A program made the translations under genes and the position numbers. DNA of 64,000 nt. Origin: Chloroflexaceae bacterium (GTDB lineage: Bacteria > Chloroflexota > Chloroflexia > Chloroflexales > Chloroflexaceae). Shown here in pieces: positions 8,681 through 17,348 of the stretch. Location of the stretch: positions 1 to 64,000 of the forward strand of contig JANWYD010000009.1 of NCBI GenBank assembly GCA_025057155.1, given 5' to 3'. The notes below the pieces were generated by a model. It did no database searches. It was not told the origin of the DNA and saw only the letters and a program-made list of their open reading frames with translations. Every line of letters begins with the position of its first letter. The first letter of the stretch is position 1.

Positions 8681-9427
8681 TTACACTCGCCAGCGAAACA
8701 CGCGCCCCGCGATAAGGGCAGCGACAACAAAGAGGGCAGTAAGCGAGACGAGCGCGACCCGGTGGTCGCTGAGGGGTGCGCCGAGCCACAGCCCGGTCAG
8801 CAGTTCCACGGCCTGGGTGAGCGGCACGAACTCGGTAACGCTCCGCAGCCAGGGCGGAAACTCCTCGCGCGGCAGCGCTGCGCCCGACGTGAACAGCATC
8901 ACGAAGAAGAGAGCCGAGCCGATCATCTGCGCCGCCCGCACATCCGGCACCATGCCGGCCAGAACCATCCCCAGGGCGAACATAGCGGCCAGACTCAGGA
9001 GTACCGCCAGCAGCACGAGCAGAGGGTTGCCGCCAAAACGCAACCCGAACACCAGAGTGGCGCAGACGATAATCAGCAGCGCGGAGACGAAGAACATGCA
9101 AACCTTGACCAGAACCTGTACCAGCAGCACCCACCAGGTCGGGATCGGCGTCGCCTGATAGCGTCTCAGGATGCCGACATCGCGGTAGCTCGCCAGGGTG
9201 ATCGGCACTTCCATCAGGGCGAGGTTGCCGATCACCGTGGCGAAGAGGGCGGGAACGTAGGCGTCTACATAGCGATAGCCACTGCCGATGTCGTAGGAGC
9301 CATAAACGGCGCCGAAGAGCAGCAGAAGCAATACTGGAAAGAACAGGGTGAAAAACAGCGAGAACGGGTCGCGCAGGAAGAGGCGCGACTCGGCGAGAAA
9401 CATGGTGCGCAAAGCTCGCGCAGCCAT
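8681..9427 (-). CDS. ABC-2 type exporter permease
   Basis: Membrane subunit of an ABC-2 export system, probably for drugs, lipids or polysaccharide precursors; the substrate cannot be read from sequence. 248 residues, six hydrophobic segments, starting with the cytosolic amphipathic region MAARALRTMFLAESRLFLRDP typical of DrrB/ABC2_membrane proteins, followed by FFTLFFPVLLLLLFGAVYG. The segment LRRYQATPIPTWWVL corresponds to the conserved cytoplasmic loop of this family. It starts 4 bases after the ATPase gene on the same strand, so the two are almost certainly cotranscribed and form one transporter. Confidence 0.88.
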   Translation of the reverse strand: MAARALRTMFLAESRLFLRDPFSLFFTLFFPVLLLLLFGAVYGSYDIGSGYRYVDAYVPALFATVIGNLALMEVPITLASYRDVGILRRYQATPIPTWWVLLVQVLVKVCMFFVSALLIIVCATLVFGLRFGGNPLLVLLAVLLSLAAMFALGMVLAGMVPDVRAAQMIGSALFFVMLFTSGAALPREEFPPWLRSVTEFVPLTQAVELLTGLWLGAPLSDHRVALVSLTALFVVAALIAGRVFRWRV

Positions 9428-9431
9428 AGGC

Positions 9432-10352
9432 TCACTCCTTTCGATAAGCCCGGCCCGTCATCAGGAGGTAGAGATCCTCGAGACGCGCAGGGCGGGTCTC
9501 GATCTGGCGAGGCGCCACACCCTGGGCCATGAGGGCCGGGGTGAGCCTGGTGTAAAGATCGTCGCCGGCGCCGTAGATCAGCACGTAGCTATCCAATGCC
9601 TCAACCTGGGTTGCCTCGGGCAGAGCCTCGAGGCGCCGGGGGTCAAAGCCATTGGACACCGGCACTTTGATCAGGGTCTCGATGCGCCGCTCAGCGAGTA
9701 GTTGCCGCGGTGAGCCCATGGCAATGACTCGTCCGTGGTCAACCATGCAGATCGTGTCGCACTGCTCCTGGGCCTCCTCGAGCAGGTGGGTGGTAAGCAG
9801 GATGGTCGTACCGGTCGCGCGGCGCTCGTGTAGCAACTGCCAGATGTTATAGCGCGCCTGCGGATCCATGCTGGCAGTGGGCTCATCGAGGATGAGCAGG
9901 CGCGGGCGACCGATCAGCGCGAGGGCAAGTAGCAGCCGGCGCTTCTGTCCGCCTGAGAGCTCGCCGTAGAAGCTCCGCTCGCGCCCCTCCAGGCCGCACC
10001 GCTCCAGCAGGTCGGCAATCGGCCAGGGGTCGGGGTAAAAGCTCGCGAACACCTCGAGGGCCTCGCGCACCCGCTGGCGCCGGTGCAGAGTGGACTCCTG
10101 GAGCAGCACCCCCGTGCGAGCATAGAGGGCTCGCCGCTCACGTACCGGATCGAGGCCGAAGACGCGCACCCGACCGCTGTCGGGGATGGTCAAGCCCTCG
10201 ATGCACTCTACGGTAGTAGTCTTGCCAGCGCCGTTTGGGCCGACGAGACAGAAGATCTCGCCGTCGCTCACACGCAGGCTGATGTCGTCAACGGCAACGG
10301 TTGCGCCGTAAGTTTTGCGGAGCTCCTCGACCTCGATCACCGACGTAGTCAT
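9432..10352 (-). CDS. ABC exporter ATP-binding protein (DrrA-like)
   Basis: Cytosolic ATPase that powers the ABC-2 permease encoded directly downstream. 306 residues. Walker A is GPNGAGKTT (about residues 38-46), the ABC signature is ELSGGQKRR, Walker B is LLILDEPTASMDP, and the switch His is in TTHLLEEA. The C-terminal ~90 residues form the extra domain usual in DrrA/CcmA-like exporters. No ribosomal-type or multidrug-specific signature identifies the substrate. An 18-bp inverted repeat upstream (10371-10388) suggests a dedicated repressor. Confidence 0.92.
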   Translation of the reverse strand: MTTSVIEVEELRKTYGATVAVDDISLRVSDGEIFCLVGPNGAGKTTTVECIEGLTIPDSGRVRVFGLDPVRERRALYARTGVLLQESTLHRRQRVREALEVFASFYPDPWPIADLLERCGLEGRERSFYGELSGGQKRRLLLALALIGRPRLLILDEPTASMDPQARYNIWQLLHERRATGTTILLTTHLLEEAQEQCDTICMVDHGRVIAMGSPRQLLAERRIETLIKVPVSNGFDPRRLEALPEATQVEALDSYVLIYGAGDDLYTRLTPALMAQGVAPRQIETRPARLEDLYLLMTGRAYRKE

Positions 10353-10370
10353 GGCAACCCTTTCACGAAG

Positions 10371-10388
10371 ATTAAGGGATTGCTTAAT
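10371..10388. promoter_or_regulatory. Palindromic operator candidate (ATTAAG-N6-CTTAAT)
   Basis: A perfect 6-6-6 inverted repeat lies 18 bases upstream of the exporter ATPase start codon, where a TetR/PadR-type repressor could block transcription. No regulator gene is adjacent, so the cognate factor is unknown. Confidence 0.35.
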
Positions 10389-10919
10389 ATGCCGCCAGAA
10401 GCCGAGCCAGAAGCATTCCTTGCAAACGATCCCGGAGATCGCTACTATTCATTGAGTTTTATTGCTTTTGGGTGTTACTATCCGATCCCAATATATAGAG
10501 CGCGCTAGAGGGGTAACGTAGGGGCGATATCCCCGCGGAACAGGGATTTTTCCACTCTTACAGCGGCATCTAACGCCAGAGCTGATCTGCCGAGGCCCGC
10601 CCCTGTACGCGCCGGAGAGGTTCGGCAGCCAGGCGTCAGTTGGCGCCGCCCGCCGGCTCGCCCTTACAGGCACAAGAGCGATGCAGGCTTCCGGGGTTGT
10701 CGCTTCTTTACCAAAAGTTTACAACCAGCTTAATATTTCTTGACGCAACTATCCTACAATTGACTTACTCAGCAACACAGCAGGGATAGTGCGTTAGATT
10801 CCAGCCATGCGCGCGTGGCGGTTGCAAGGCGCCGCAGGACGTGGTATTGTGTCGCCACCGCAACATGGGCTGTTGTTTCATCGTATCCGCAGCAGATCCT
10901 CAGAGAGGAGGCTTCCGCT
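10389..10919. other. Divergent intergenic region without a visible gene
   Basis: About 530 bases between the exporter (minus) and the acyl-CoA synthetases (plus). It is locally AT-rich (10440-10500 and 10700-10800) and must hold the promoters for both directions. TTGACG (10740) and TTGACT (10760) resemble -35 boxes and GATAGT (10785) a -10 box, but spacing is imperfect, so no promoter is called. The leader ends in GAGAGGAGG before the prpE start. Confidence 0.5.
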
Positions 10920-12818
10920 ATGGGCTATGCGGAGATGCACCGTCGGTCGATCCAGGACCCGCAGGGCTTCTGGGAGGAACTGGCCGAAGAACTCCACTGG
11001 TACAAGAAGTGGGACGCCGTGCTCGACGACAGCAAGGCGCCGTTCTACCGCTGGTTCGTAGGCGGAGAGACGAACCTGTGCTACAACGCGGTTGACCGGC
11101 ACGCCCTGGGCGCGCGCCGCGGCCAGGCGGCGCTGATCTGGGAGAGTCCCGAGGTGGGCCAGTCGCGCACGCTTACCTACTTCGAACTCTACCGGGAGGT
11201 GAACCGGCTCGCCGCGGCCTTCCAGCGGCTCGGCGTGAACAAGGGCGACCGGGTAATCATCTACATGCCAATGGTGCCCGAAGCGGTCTTCGCCATGCTG
11301 GCCTGCGTGCGTCTGGGCGCGGTGCACTCCGTGGTGTTCGGCGGATTCTCCATCGCCTCGCTGGCCTCGCGCATTGACGACGCCGAGCCGGTGCTCATTG
11401 TCACCGCCGATGCAGGTATGCGCAAGGGCCTGCCGGTGCACCTGAAAGAGATCGTGGACCGGGCCCTGGAAACGGTCGAGAAGCGCACCGTGCGCCACGT
11501 GCTGGTGCTCAACCGCGGTCTGGTCAACATTGAGATGCAGGAAGGCCGCGACCTGGACTGGGCCGAGCAGATCAAGGAGTCAGGCTCCACCTATGTCGAG
11601 CCAGCGCGCGTGGCTTCGACCGATCCCTCCTACATCCTCTACACCTCCGGCACCACTGGCAAGCCCAAGGGCGTCGTGCGCGACACTGGCGGCTACATGG
11701 TGGCCCTGCACGCCTCGATGAGTCAGATCTACAACTGCGGCGACGGCGATGTGTACTGGTCTACGTCGGATATCGGCTGGGTCGTGGGGCACAGCTACAT
11801 CGTCTACGGGCCATTGCTCAAGGGCGTGCCGACGGTGGTCTACGAGGGCCGCCCCGACCACCCCGATCCGGGCGTCTGGTGGCGGGTGATCGAGAAATAT
11901 GGCGTCACCCACGTCTTTACGGCGCCAACGGCGCTGCGGGCGCTGCGGAAGTTCCCCGAGCACTGGATGCAGAGCGCCGATATTAGCTCGCTGAAGATCC
12001 TCTTCGCTGCCGGCGAGCCGCTCGACGCGCCCACCTACGAGTGGGCGCGGGCCGCGCTGAACGTGCCGGTCATTGACCACTACTGGCAGACGGAGAGCGG
12101 CTGGGCCATGCTCACCAACCCCGTCGGCGTGGAGATGTTGCCGGTCAAAGCCGGCTCGCCGACTATGCCGGCGTTCGGCCACAATCTCGAAGTCGTGGAC
12201 GCCGACGGCAATCCCGTGCCGCGCGGCGAGAAGGGTTTCCTGGTAGATCACGGCCCTCTGCCTCCTGGGATGCTGATGACGCTCTGGAACGACGACGAGC
12301 GTTACCTTCAGAGTTACTGGAGCCACTTCAAGGGCAAACTGCTCTACATGACCGGCGACTACGCCATTCAAGACGCCGACGGCTACTTCTGGATGCTGGG
12401 CCGCGCCGACGAGGTGCTCAACGTCTCCGGCCACCGCCTCGGCACCCGCGAGATCGAGGAGGTGATCTCCGGCCATCCGGCCGTGGCCGAGGCCGCGGTG
12501 ATCGGGGTGCGCCACGAACTCAAGGGCGAAGGCGTCCTGGTCGTTGCCGTGCTCAAGCAGCACATCGCTCCCGCCGATCAGGACAGCGTCGCGCGCAGCA
12601 TCACGGCCCTGGTGCGCGACAGCATCGGCCCCATCGCCACCCCTGACGCCATCCACTTCGTGAGCATGCTGCCCAAGACCCGCTCGGGCAAAATTATGCG
12701 CCGGGTGATCCGCGCCGTCTATCAGGGCGACAACATCGGCGACCTGAGCACCATCGAGGACGACGCCACCGTGGATATGGTGCGCGAGGCCATTGATGTG
12801 CTCAAGAGCGATCTGTAG
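10920..12818 (+). CDS. prpE: Propionyl-CoA synthetase-like AMP-forming ligase
   Basis: Converts a short-chain acid (probably propionate) plus ATP and CoA to acyl-CoA through an acyl-AMP intermediate. 632 residues, the usual PrpE length. ANL motifs: YTSGTTGKPKGVV (about residues 240-252), DHYWQTESGW (the QTESGW form is characteristic of PrpE rather than Acs), TGDYAIQDADGY, GHRLGTREIE hinge, and LPKTRSGKIMRR with catalytic Lys 591, also the usual acetylation target. The ATG at 10920 follows GAGAGGAGG; earlier in-frame starts lack such a site. It lies 26 bases before the Acs-like gene. 3-Hydroxypropionate or acetate as substrate cannot be excluded. Confidence 0.85.
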   Translation: MGYAEMHRRSIQDPQGFWEELAEELHWYKKWDAVLDDSKAPFYRWFVGGETNLCYNAVDRHALGARRGQAALIWESPEVGQSRTLTYFELYREVNRLAAAFQRLGVNKGDRVIIYMPMVPEAVFAMLACVRLGAVHSVVFGGFSIASLASRIDDAEPVLIVTADAGMRKGLPVHLKEIVDRALETVEKRTVRHVLVLNRGLVNIEMQEGRDLDWAEQIKESGSTYVEPARVASTDPSYILYTSGTTGKPKGVVRDTGGYMVALHASMSQIYNCGDGDVYWSTSDIGWVVGHSYIVYGPLLKGVPTVVYEGRPDHPDPGVWWRVIEKYGVTHVFTAPTALRALRKFPEHWMQSADISSLKILFAAGEPLDAPTYEWARAALNVPVIDHYWQTESGWAMLTNPVGVEMLPVKAGSPTMPAFGHNLEVVDADGNPVPRGEKGFLVDHGPLPPGMLMTLWNDDERYLQSYWSHFKGKLLYMTGDYAIQDADGYFWMLGRADEVLNVSGHRLGTREIEEVISGHPAVAEAAVIGVRHELKGEGVLVVAVLKQHIAPADQDSVARSITALVRDSIGPIATPDAIHFVSMLPKTRSGKIMRRVIRAVYQGDNIGDLSTIEDDATVDMVREAIDVLKSDL

Positions 12819-12844
12819 TGTCAGTGGAACAAGGAGGTTATCCA

Positions 12845-14779
12845 ATGGCCGAGATCCGCGACGTTGCGCTGCCGACCACCTCGGACGTGTACCGGCCCAG
12901 CGACGCCATTGTCGAGAACTCGAATGTGATGGCCTATGCGCGCTCCAGGGGCTTCAGCAGCTACGAGGAACTCTACCAGTGGACGCTCGACAACACCGAG
13001 CAGTTCTGGACGGATATGGCGTCTGAGCTGGAGTGGTTCCAGCCCTGGGAGAAGGTGCTCGACGACAGCAACAAGCCCTTCTTCAAGTGGTTTGTCGGCG
13101 GGAAAACCAATATCGTCCACAACGCCATTGATCGCCATGCGGCCTCCTGGCGCAAGAACAAGCTCGCCTTAGTCTGGGAAGGCGAGGACGGCACCCAGCG
13201 CACGTTTTCGTACCACGCGCTGAACCGCGAGGTCAGCAAGATGGCGAACGTGCTCAAAAGCGTCGGTGTGAAGAAGGGCGACATCGTCACCATCTATCTG
13301 CCCCGCATCCCTGAACTGCCCATGATGATGCTGGCGTGCGCCAAGATTGGCGCGGCGCACTCGGTGGTCTACGGCGGCTTCTCCGAGGCGGCCCTGGCCG
13401 ACCGCCTGGCCGACGCGCAGAGCAAGGTGCTGGTCACTGCCGATGGCGGCTTCATGCGCGGCAAGGTCGTCGAGTTGAAGAAAATCGCCGATGAGGCCAT
13501 GGCCCGCACCCCCACGGTGCAGACCTGCCTGGTGGTCAAGCGCACGGGCCACGCCATCAACATGGAAATCGGGCGCGACCTCTGGCTCCATGAGTTGATG
13601 GGCCTGCCCATCGCCGCCGCCGATTGCCCCACCGAGGTGATGGACGCCGAGGATCCGCTCTTCATCCTTTACACCTCGGGCACGACCGGCAAGCCCAAGG
13701 GGGTGGTGCATACCCACGGCGGCTACATGGTCGGCATCTATGCCACCCTGAAGATGGTCTTCGACATTAAGGAAGAGGACCGCTACTGGTGCGCCGCCGA
13801 CCCGGGGTGGATCACCGGCCATAGCTACATCGTTTACGCGCCCTTGATTACCGGCGCCACGTCGTTTATGTACGAGGGCGCGCCGAACTACCCCTTCCCC
13901 GACCGCTGGTGGTCGCTGATATCCAAGCATTCGATCAGCATCCTCTACACCGCCCCCACCGCCATTCGCGGCCTGATGCGCTTCGGCGAGGCGTGGCCCT
14001 CGCGCCACGATCTGAGCAGCCTGCGGCTGCTCGGCTCGGTGGGCGAGCCGATCAACCCCGAAGCCTGGAAGTGGTTCTACACCGTCATCGGCAAGGAGCG
14101 CTGCCCGATCATGGATACCTGGTGGCAGACGGAGACGGGCCACTTCATGATTACCCCCACGCCGGTCGTGCCGCTGAAGCCCGGCAGCGCCACCCGGCCC
14201 TTCCTTGGCATTGAGGCCGACGTGGTGCGTGAGGACGGCGCCTCCTGCGGCCCCAACGAGGACGGCCTGCTGGTGATCAAGCGCCCCTGGCCGGGGATGA
14301 TGCGCACCATTCTCAATGACCCGCAACGCTACGTGGATACCTACTGGACGCGCATCCCCGGGATGTACGCCGCTGGCGACAGCGCCCGCAAGGACGAGGA
14401 TGGCTACATCTGGGTCATCGGGCGCCTGGACGATGTGATCAAGGTCTCGGGCTACCGCCTGGGCACGGCGGAGGTGGAGAGCGCCCTGGTGAGCCATCCG
14501 GCGGTGGCCGAGGCCGCGGCCATCGGCCTGCCCCACGATGTGAAGGGCAATGCCATCCATGCCTTCGTGATCCTGCGGGCCGGCTTCGAGGGCAGCCCCA
14601 AGCTCGAAGAGGAACTGCGCGCCCACGTGGGCCACGAACTTGGTCCCATCGCCCGGCCCGACGCGATCACGTTCGTCAGCACCCTGCCCAAGACGCGCTC
14701 GGGCAAGATTATGCGCCGCGTGCTCAAGGCGCGCGCCCAGGGCCTGCCTGAGGGTGATATCTCCACCCTCGAGGAATAG
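12845..14779 (+). CDS. acs: Acetyl-CoA synthetase-like AMP-forming ligase
   Basis: Activates acetate (or another short acid) to acetyl-CoA. 644 residues, close to the ~650 of Acs. The N-terminal ACAS_N region (YEELYQWTLDNTEQFW) is followed by ANL motifs YTSGTTGKPKGVVHTHGGY, DTWWQTETGH (acetate-pocket Trp in place), AAGDSARKDEDGYIW, SGYRLGTAEVE and LPKTRSGKIMRR with catalytic Lys 621. AAGGAGG lies at good spacing before the ATG. The tandem arrangement with the PrpE-like gene suggests joint assimilation of fermentation acids such as acetate and propionate. Confidence 0.85.
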   Translation: MAEIRDVALPTTSDVYRPSDAIVENSNVMAYARSRGFSSYEELYQWTLDNTEQFWTDMASELEWFQPWEKVLDDSNKPFFKWFVGGKTNIVHNAIDRHAASWRKNKLALVWEGEDGTQRTFSYHALNREVSKMANVLKSVGVKKGDIVTIYLPRIPELPMMMLACAKIGAAHSVVYGGFSEAALADRLADAQSKVLVTADGGFMRGKVVELKKIADEAMARTPTVQTCLVVKRTGHAINMEIGRDLWLHELMGLPIAAADCPTEVMDAEDPLFILYTSGTTGKPKGVVHTHGGYMVGIYATLKMVFDIKEEDRYWCAADPGWITGHSYIVYAPLITGATSFMYEGAPNYPFPDRWWSLISKHSISILYTAPTAIRGLMRFGEAWPSRHDLSSLRLLGSVGEPINPEAWKWFYTVIGKERCPIMDTWWQTETGHFMITPTPVVPLKPGSATRPFLGIEADVVREDGASCGPNEDGLLVIKRPWPGMMRTILNDPQRYVDTYWTRIPGMYAAGDSARKDEDGYIWVIGRLDDVIKVSGYRLGTAEVESALVSHPAVAEAAAIGLPHDVKGNAIHAFVILRAGFEGSPKLEEELRAHVGHELGPIARPDAITFVSTLPKTRSGKIMRRVLKARAQGLPEGDISTLEE

Positions 14780-14791
14780 ATGGCACCATTC

Positions 14792-14822
14792 GTAGGGCCG
14801 AAGTATTATGCTTCGGCCCTAC
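14792..14822. terminator. Hairpin between convergent genes
   Basis: Perfect 12-bp stem GTAGGGCCGAAG / CTTCGGCCCTAC with a 7-base loop, 12 bases after acs and 6 bases from the end of the convergent CHAD gene. It has no long T run, but position and strength suit a bidirectional terminator. One arm of the same sequence appears at the start of the contig (about 87-99). Confidence 0.6.
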
Positions 14823-14828
14823 TTACGT

Positions 14829-16430
14829 TTACCACAGACCGACCAGACACGCCGCCAGGTCGCGCCGGTAGTCCAGACTGTTGAGCTTCTCCCAGCGGGC
14901 GGGCAGCTCGGTGCCAAGCTGGGCGGCCTGTTGCTCCCGCAGCGCCAGATAGGCCGCCACGGCGGGGCCGGTGCGCGGATCATCGGCGTGGGGCGTCAGC
15001 AGGTGCCGGGCTACGCTGATGTCATTGAGCACCCCCAGGTGATCCTGAAAGGCCATCAGCGGCTTGATGACCTCGTCGGCCTGGGGGCCGAGGGTCTCGG
15101 CGAAGAGCTCGAGCACGTAGCGCAGACGCTTGCCGTCGATACGCATCGCGTGAAGTGCTTCGGGATCAACCGGCAGGCCACCGTGGTCGTGCGCGCGTAG
15201 CAACTCGTAGTGGCGCCAGATGGTGCTGCCGGCCAGATCGCATATGCGCTGCCGATCATCCCAACCATCGGGTTCGTTCATCAGGGCGGCGAACTCGCGC
15301 AGGAACCCGGCGTAGGCATCGCTTTCCAGGAAGCCGATCATGTCCGCGAAGGCCTTGTCGCGCTCCTCGCCAAGCCGCTCGCTCAGCGCCGCGACCGCCG
15401 GCTGTACCTCTTCCGGCAAGGCCGGGGCGCGCTCCGCAAGATCGGCCAGCAGCACGTCACGGTCGCGCACCGGCCCGGCGACGCCGGCCAGCCGCCCCAG
15501 GCCCTTGCTGTAGGCCCGCAGGCCGCCCGGCGCGAAGACGGGGGTCAACAGCCGCAGGGTGGCGCGCAGGCGGCGCGTGGCAACCCGCAGATCGTGCACC
15601 GCTTCGATTGGCGCATCGCCGCGCGCCGCGCGTTCGGCCAGGCGCAGGCGCCGCAGGTGGCGGCGCAGGAGCACCCGGCCCAGTTCGGCCAGGGGCGCCT
15701 CGGGATCGGCGTACCAGCGTCCGGGGACGGCGACCTGTTCGGCTTCGTCGGTGGCCGGCCCGTCAGGCGTTTCGGAAACCGGGGCGACGGTCGCGCCAGC
15801 CTCTTCCGCTTCCCCGGCGGCTGGCCCATCCGGGGCATGGCTGGCCGGCGCGGCGTCCGCCCCGACCCCTTCCACCCGCGCCTGAAGCGGCTCGCCGAAG
15901 ACCTTGCGCCACAGATCGGCCTTGGCGATGGCGCGCGCTCCGTCCTCCGCGGCATATGGACCACTCAGGGTCAGCGTCAGGCCGTCGCCCGCAGGCGTCA
16001 CCGCCAGCAGGCGAGTAGTTTGCGACTGGCTGTAATCCAGGCCATCGGCCACACGCAGAATGGCCGAGAGGCGCAGGGCGTCGCGCTGCCCGCGCCGGCC
16101 CAGGGCCAGGTAGGCCGGTTCGAGGTCGGGACGCACCTTCTTGCGGTGAAAGGCGACCATACAGGCCACAATCGCGCGTTCGCGGAGCGACAGATCTTCA
16201 ATCTCCCGGTTCAGCACGATGTCACGCCCGACCAGGTGATGCTCCGGCGGGTCGGTGGTCATCCCGACATTGTGGAGCAGGGCGCCGATTTCGAGCAGGC
16301 GGCGCTGCGCGGGCAGTAATTCATAGCGTTCGGCCACAGCATCGAAGAGCGCCAGCGCCAGATCGGCCACCTGGCGCGCGTGGGCCACGTCAACACGATA
16401 GGTGTCGAGAAGTTCTTCTACTTCTGGCAT
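14829..16430 (-). CDS. Ppx-type HD domain fused to CHAD domain
   Basis: A 533-residue protein in three parts. Residues ~1-165 resemble the C-terminal HD-like domain of exopolyphosphatase/GppA (HARQVADLAL, ALLHNVGM, EHHLVG, AFHRKKV); the HD aspartate position is Asn. Residues ~165-250 form an Ala/Pro/Glu-rich linker. Residues ~250-530 are a CHAD alpha-helical domain with VHDLRVATRRLRA and the later MRIDGKRLRYVLELF, the conserved His/Arg/Lys surface that binds polyphosphate. The ATG at 16430 follows AGGAGGA. It is downstream of a CYTH gene on the same strand; CYTH and CHAD are often fused, so the pair probably acts on or binds polyphosphate. Enzymatic activity of this protein is not assured. 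Confidence 0.82.
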   Translation of the reverse strand: MPEVEELLDTYRVDVAHARQVADLALALFDAVAERYELLPAQRRLLEIGALLHNVGMTTDPPEHHLVGRDIVLNREIEDLSLRERAIVACMVAFHRKKVRPDLEPAYLALGRRGQRDALRLSAILRVADGLDYSQSQTTRLLAVTPAGDGLTLTLSGPYAAEDGARAIAKADLWRKVFGEPLQARVEGVGADAAPASHAPDGPAAGEAEEAGATVAPVSETPDGPATDEAEQVAVPGRWYADPEAPLAELGRVLLRRHLRRLRLAERAARGDAPIEAVHDLRVATRRLRATLRLLTPVFAPGGLRAYSKGLGRLAGVAGPVRDRDVLLADLAERAPALPEEVQPAVAALSERLGEERDKAFADMIGFLESDAYAGFLREFAALMNEPDGWDDRQRICDLAGSTIWRHYELLRAHDHGGLPVDPEALHAMRIDGKRLRYVLELFAETLGPQADEVIKPLMAFQDHLGVLNDISVARHLLTPHADDPRTGPAVAAYLALREQQAAQLGTELPARWEKLNSLDYRRDLAACLVGLW

Positions 16431-16487
16431 TGGTCTTCCTCCTGAGGTGCAACATAACATGAAGATGAGGGGGAGCAGATTCCTATG

Positions 16488-16516
16488 TGTAGAGCAACCC
16501 TCCGGGTTGCTCTACA
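16488..16516. repeat. Intercistronic hairpin (GCAACCC-TCC-GGGTTGC core)
   Basis: Perfect 13-bp stem TGTAGAGCAACCC / GGGTTGCTCTACA with a 3-base loop, between the CYTH and CHAD genes. The same core with different outer bases occurs at 39433-39457 inside another minus-strand operon. It may set the level of downstream expression or be a mobile palindrome. Confidence 0.6.
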
Positions 16517-16530
16517 GGGACCCCCAATAT

Positions 16531-17133
16531 TCACAGCGCGAGGGCGCGCTCCAGCTTGCTGCGTGGTTCGGGCGTTAGCGTGACGCGACTGGCCAGCTCG
16601 CGGGCCAGGTCGCTCAGGTCAGCAGCTGTGCCGGCCTCGCGCAACTCGATCTCCACCTCGGTGAAGGAGCGCTCGCGCGCGCCTGAGCGCATTATCCCGC
16701 GGTCGAGGCAGAGTTCGGCAATCGGAGCGCCGTCTCGCGTGACATGCAGCACGCGCCGCTCGGTGCGGATCAGCACCCGCGGCAGGAGCGGCTCGCCCCT
16801 GGTAAGGGCGAGCGCCAGGTCGCGCGCGACGCCGTCGGGCCAGGTCTGGGGATCAGGATCGGCGCCGGGGAACTCGAACTCGGCCCGACGATGCACGCCT
16901 TCCTGACCGACCTCGGAAGGACCCTTGAGAGTGATCAGCGCGTGATCGCCAGTGCGTCGGACCCGCAGGCCGTAGCGCGCCGCGCTTAGCCGAGCGTCGG
17001 TAGTATCGTAATAGATGTTTTCCTGAAGTTCCGGCGCCGGCGCCGGCGTGACCGTGTATCTACCCAGTTGCCTGACACTCGCAAGGGCTTCCAGATCGTC
17101 GCCGCTCACAGCGTATTTAGCTTCGATTTCCAT
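16531..17133 (-). CDS. CYTH domain protein (triphosphate tunnel family)
   Basis: CYTH proteins bind metal and triphosphate inside a beta-barrel tunnel and include inorganic triphosphatases and class IV adenylate cyclases. 200 residues if started at 17133, where the family signature begins at once as MEIEAKY (ExExK: Glu 2, Glu 4, Lys 6). Other tunnel elements visible are YYDTTDARL, GLRVRRTG, ITLKG, RTERRV and the acidic strands AELCLD and FTEVEIEL. An upstream in-frame start would add 23 residues before ExExK and is unlikely. The Ppx-HD/CHAD gene lies 100 bases downstream, favouring a polyphosphate or triphosphate role over cAMP synthesis. Confidence 0.85.
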   Translation of the reverse strand: MEIEAKYAVSGDDLEALASVRQLGRYTVTPAPAPELQENIYYDTTDARLSAARYGLRVRRTGDHALITLKGPSEVGQEGVHRRAEFEFPGADPDPQTWPDGVARDLALALTRGEPLLPRVLIRTERRVLHVTRDGAPIAELCLDRGIMRSGARERSFTEVEIELREAGTAADLSDLARELASRVTLTPEPRSKLERALAL

Positions 17134-17348
17134 GTTTTTACTGGAAAAAGCGAGATACCCCCGCCTGGCAGCCAGGGGTGCGGGGAAACCAGGCTTCCCC
17201 ATACCCCTCCAGGGTTAACCAATGGCGCCAGACGGCAAAGGGAACAAAGAGATCTCCCTGCCAGGGCAAGGGCGCAGCCCTTCCAGAGCCTTTCTTTCTA
17301 ACTGATTACGCTAAATGATAGTCTACCACATTTTCGGAAGCCCGGACT

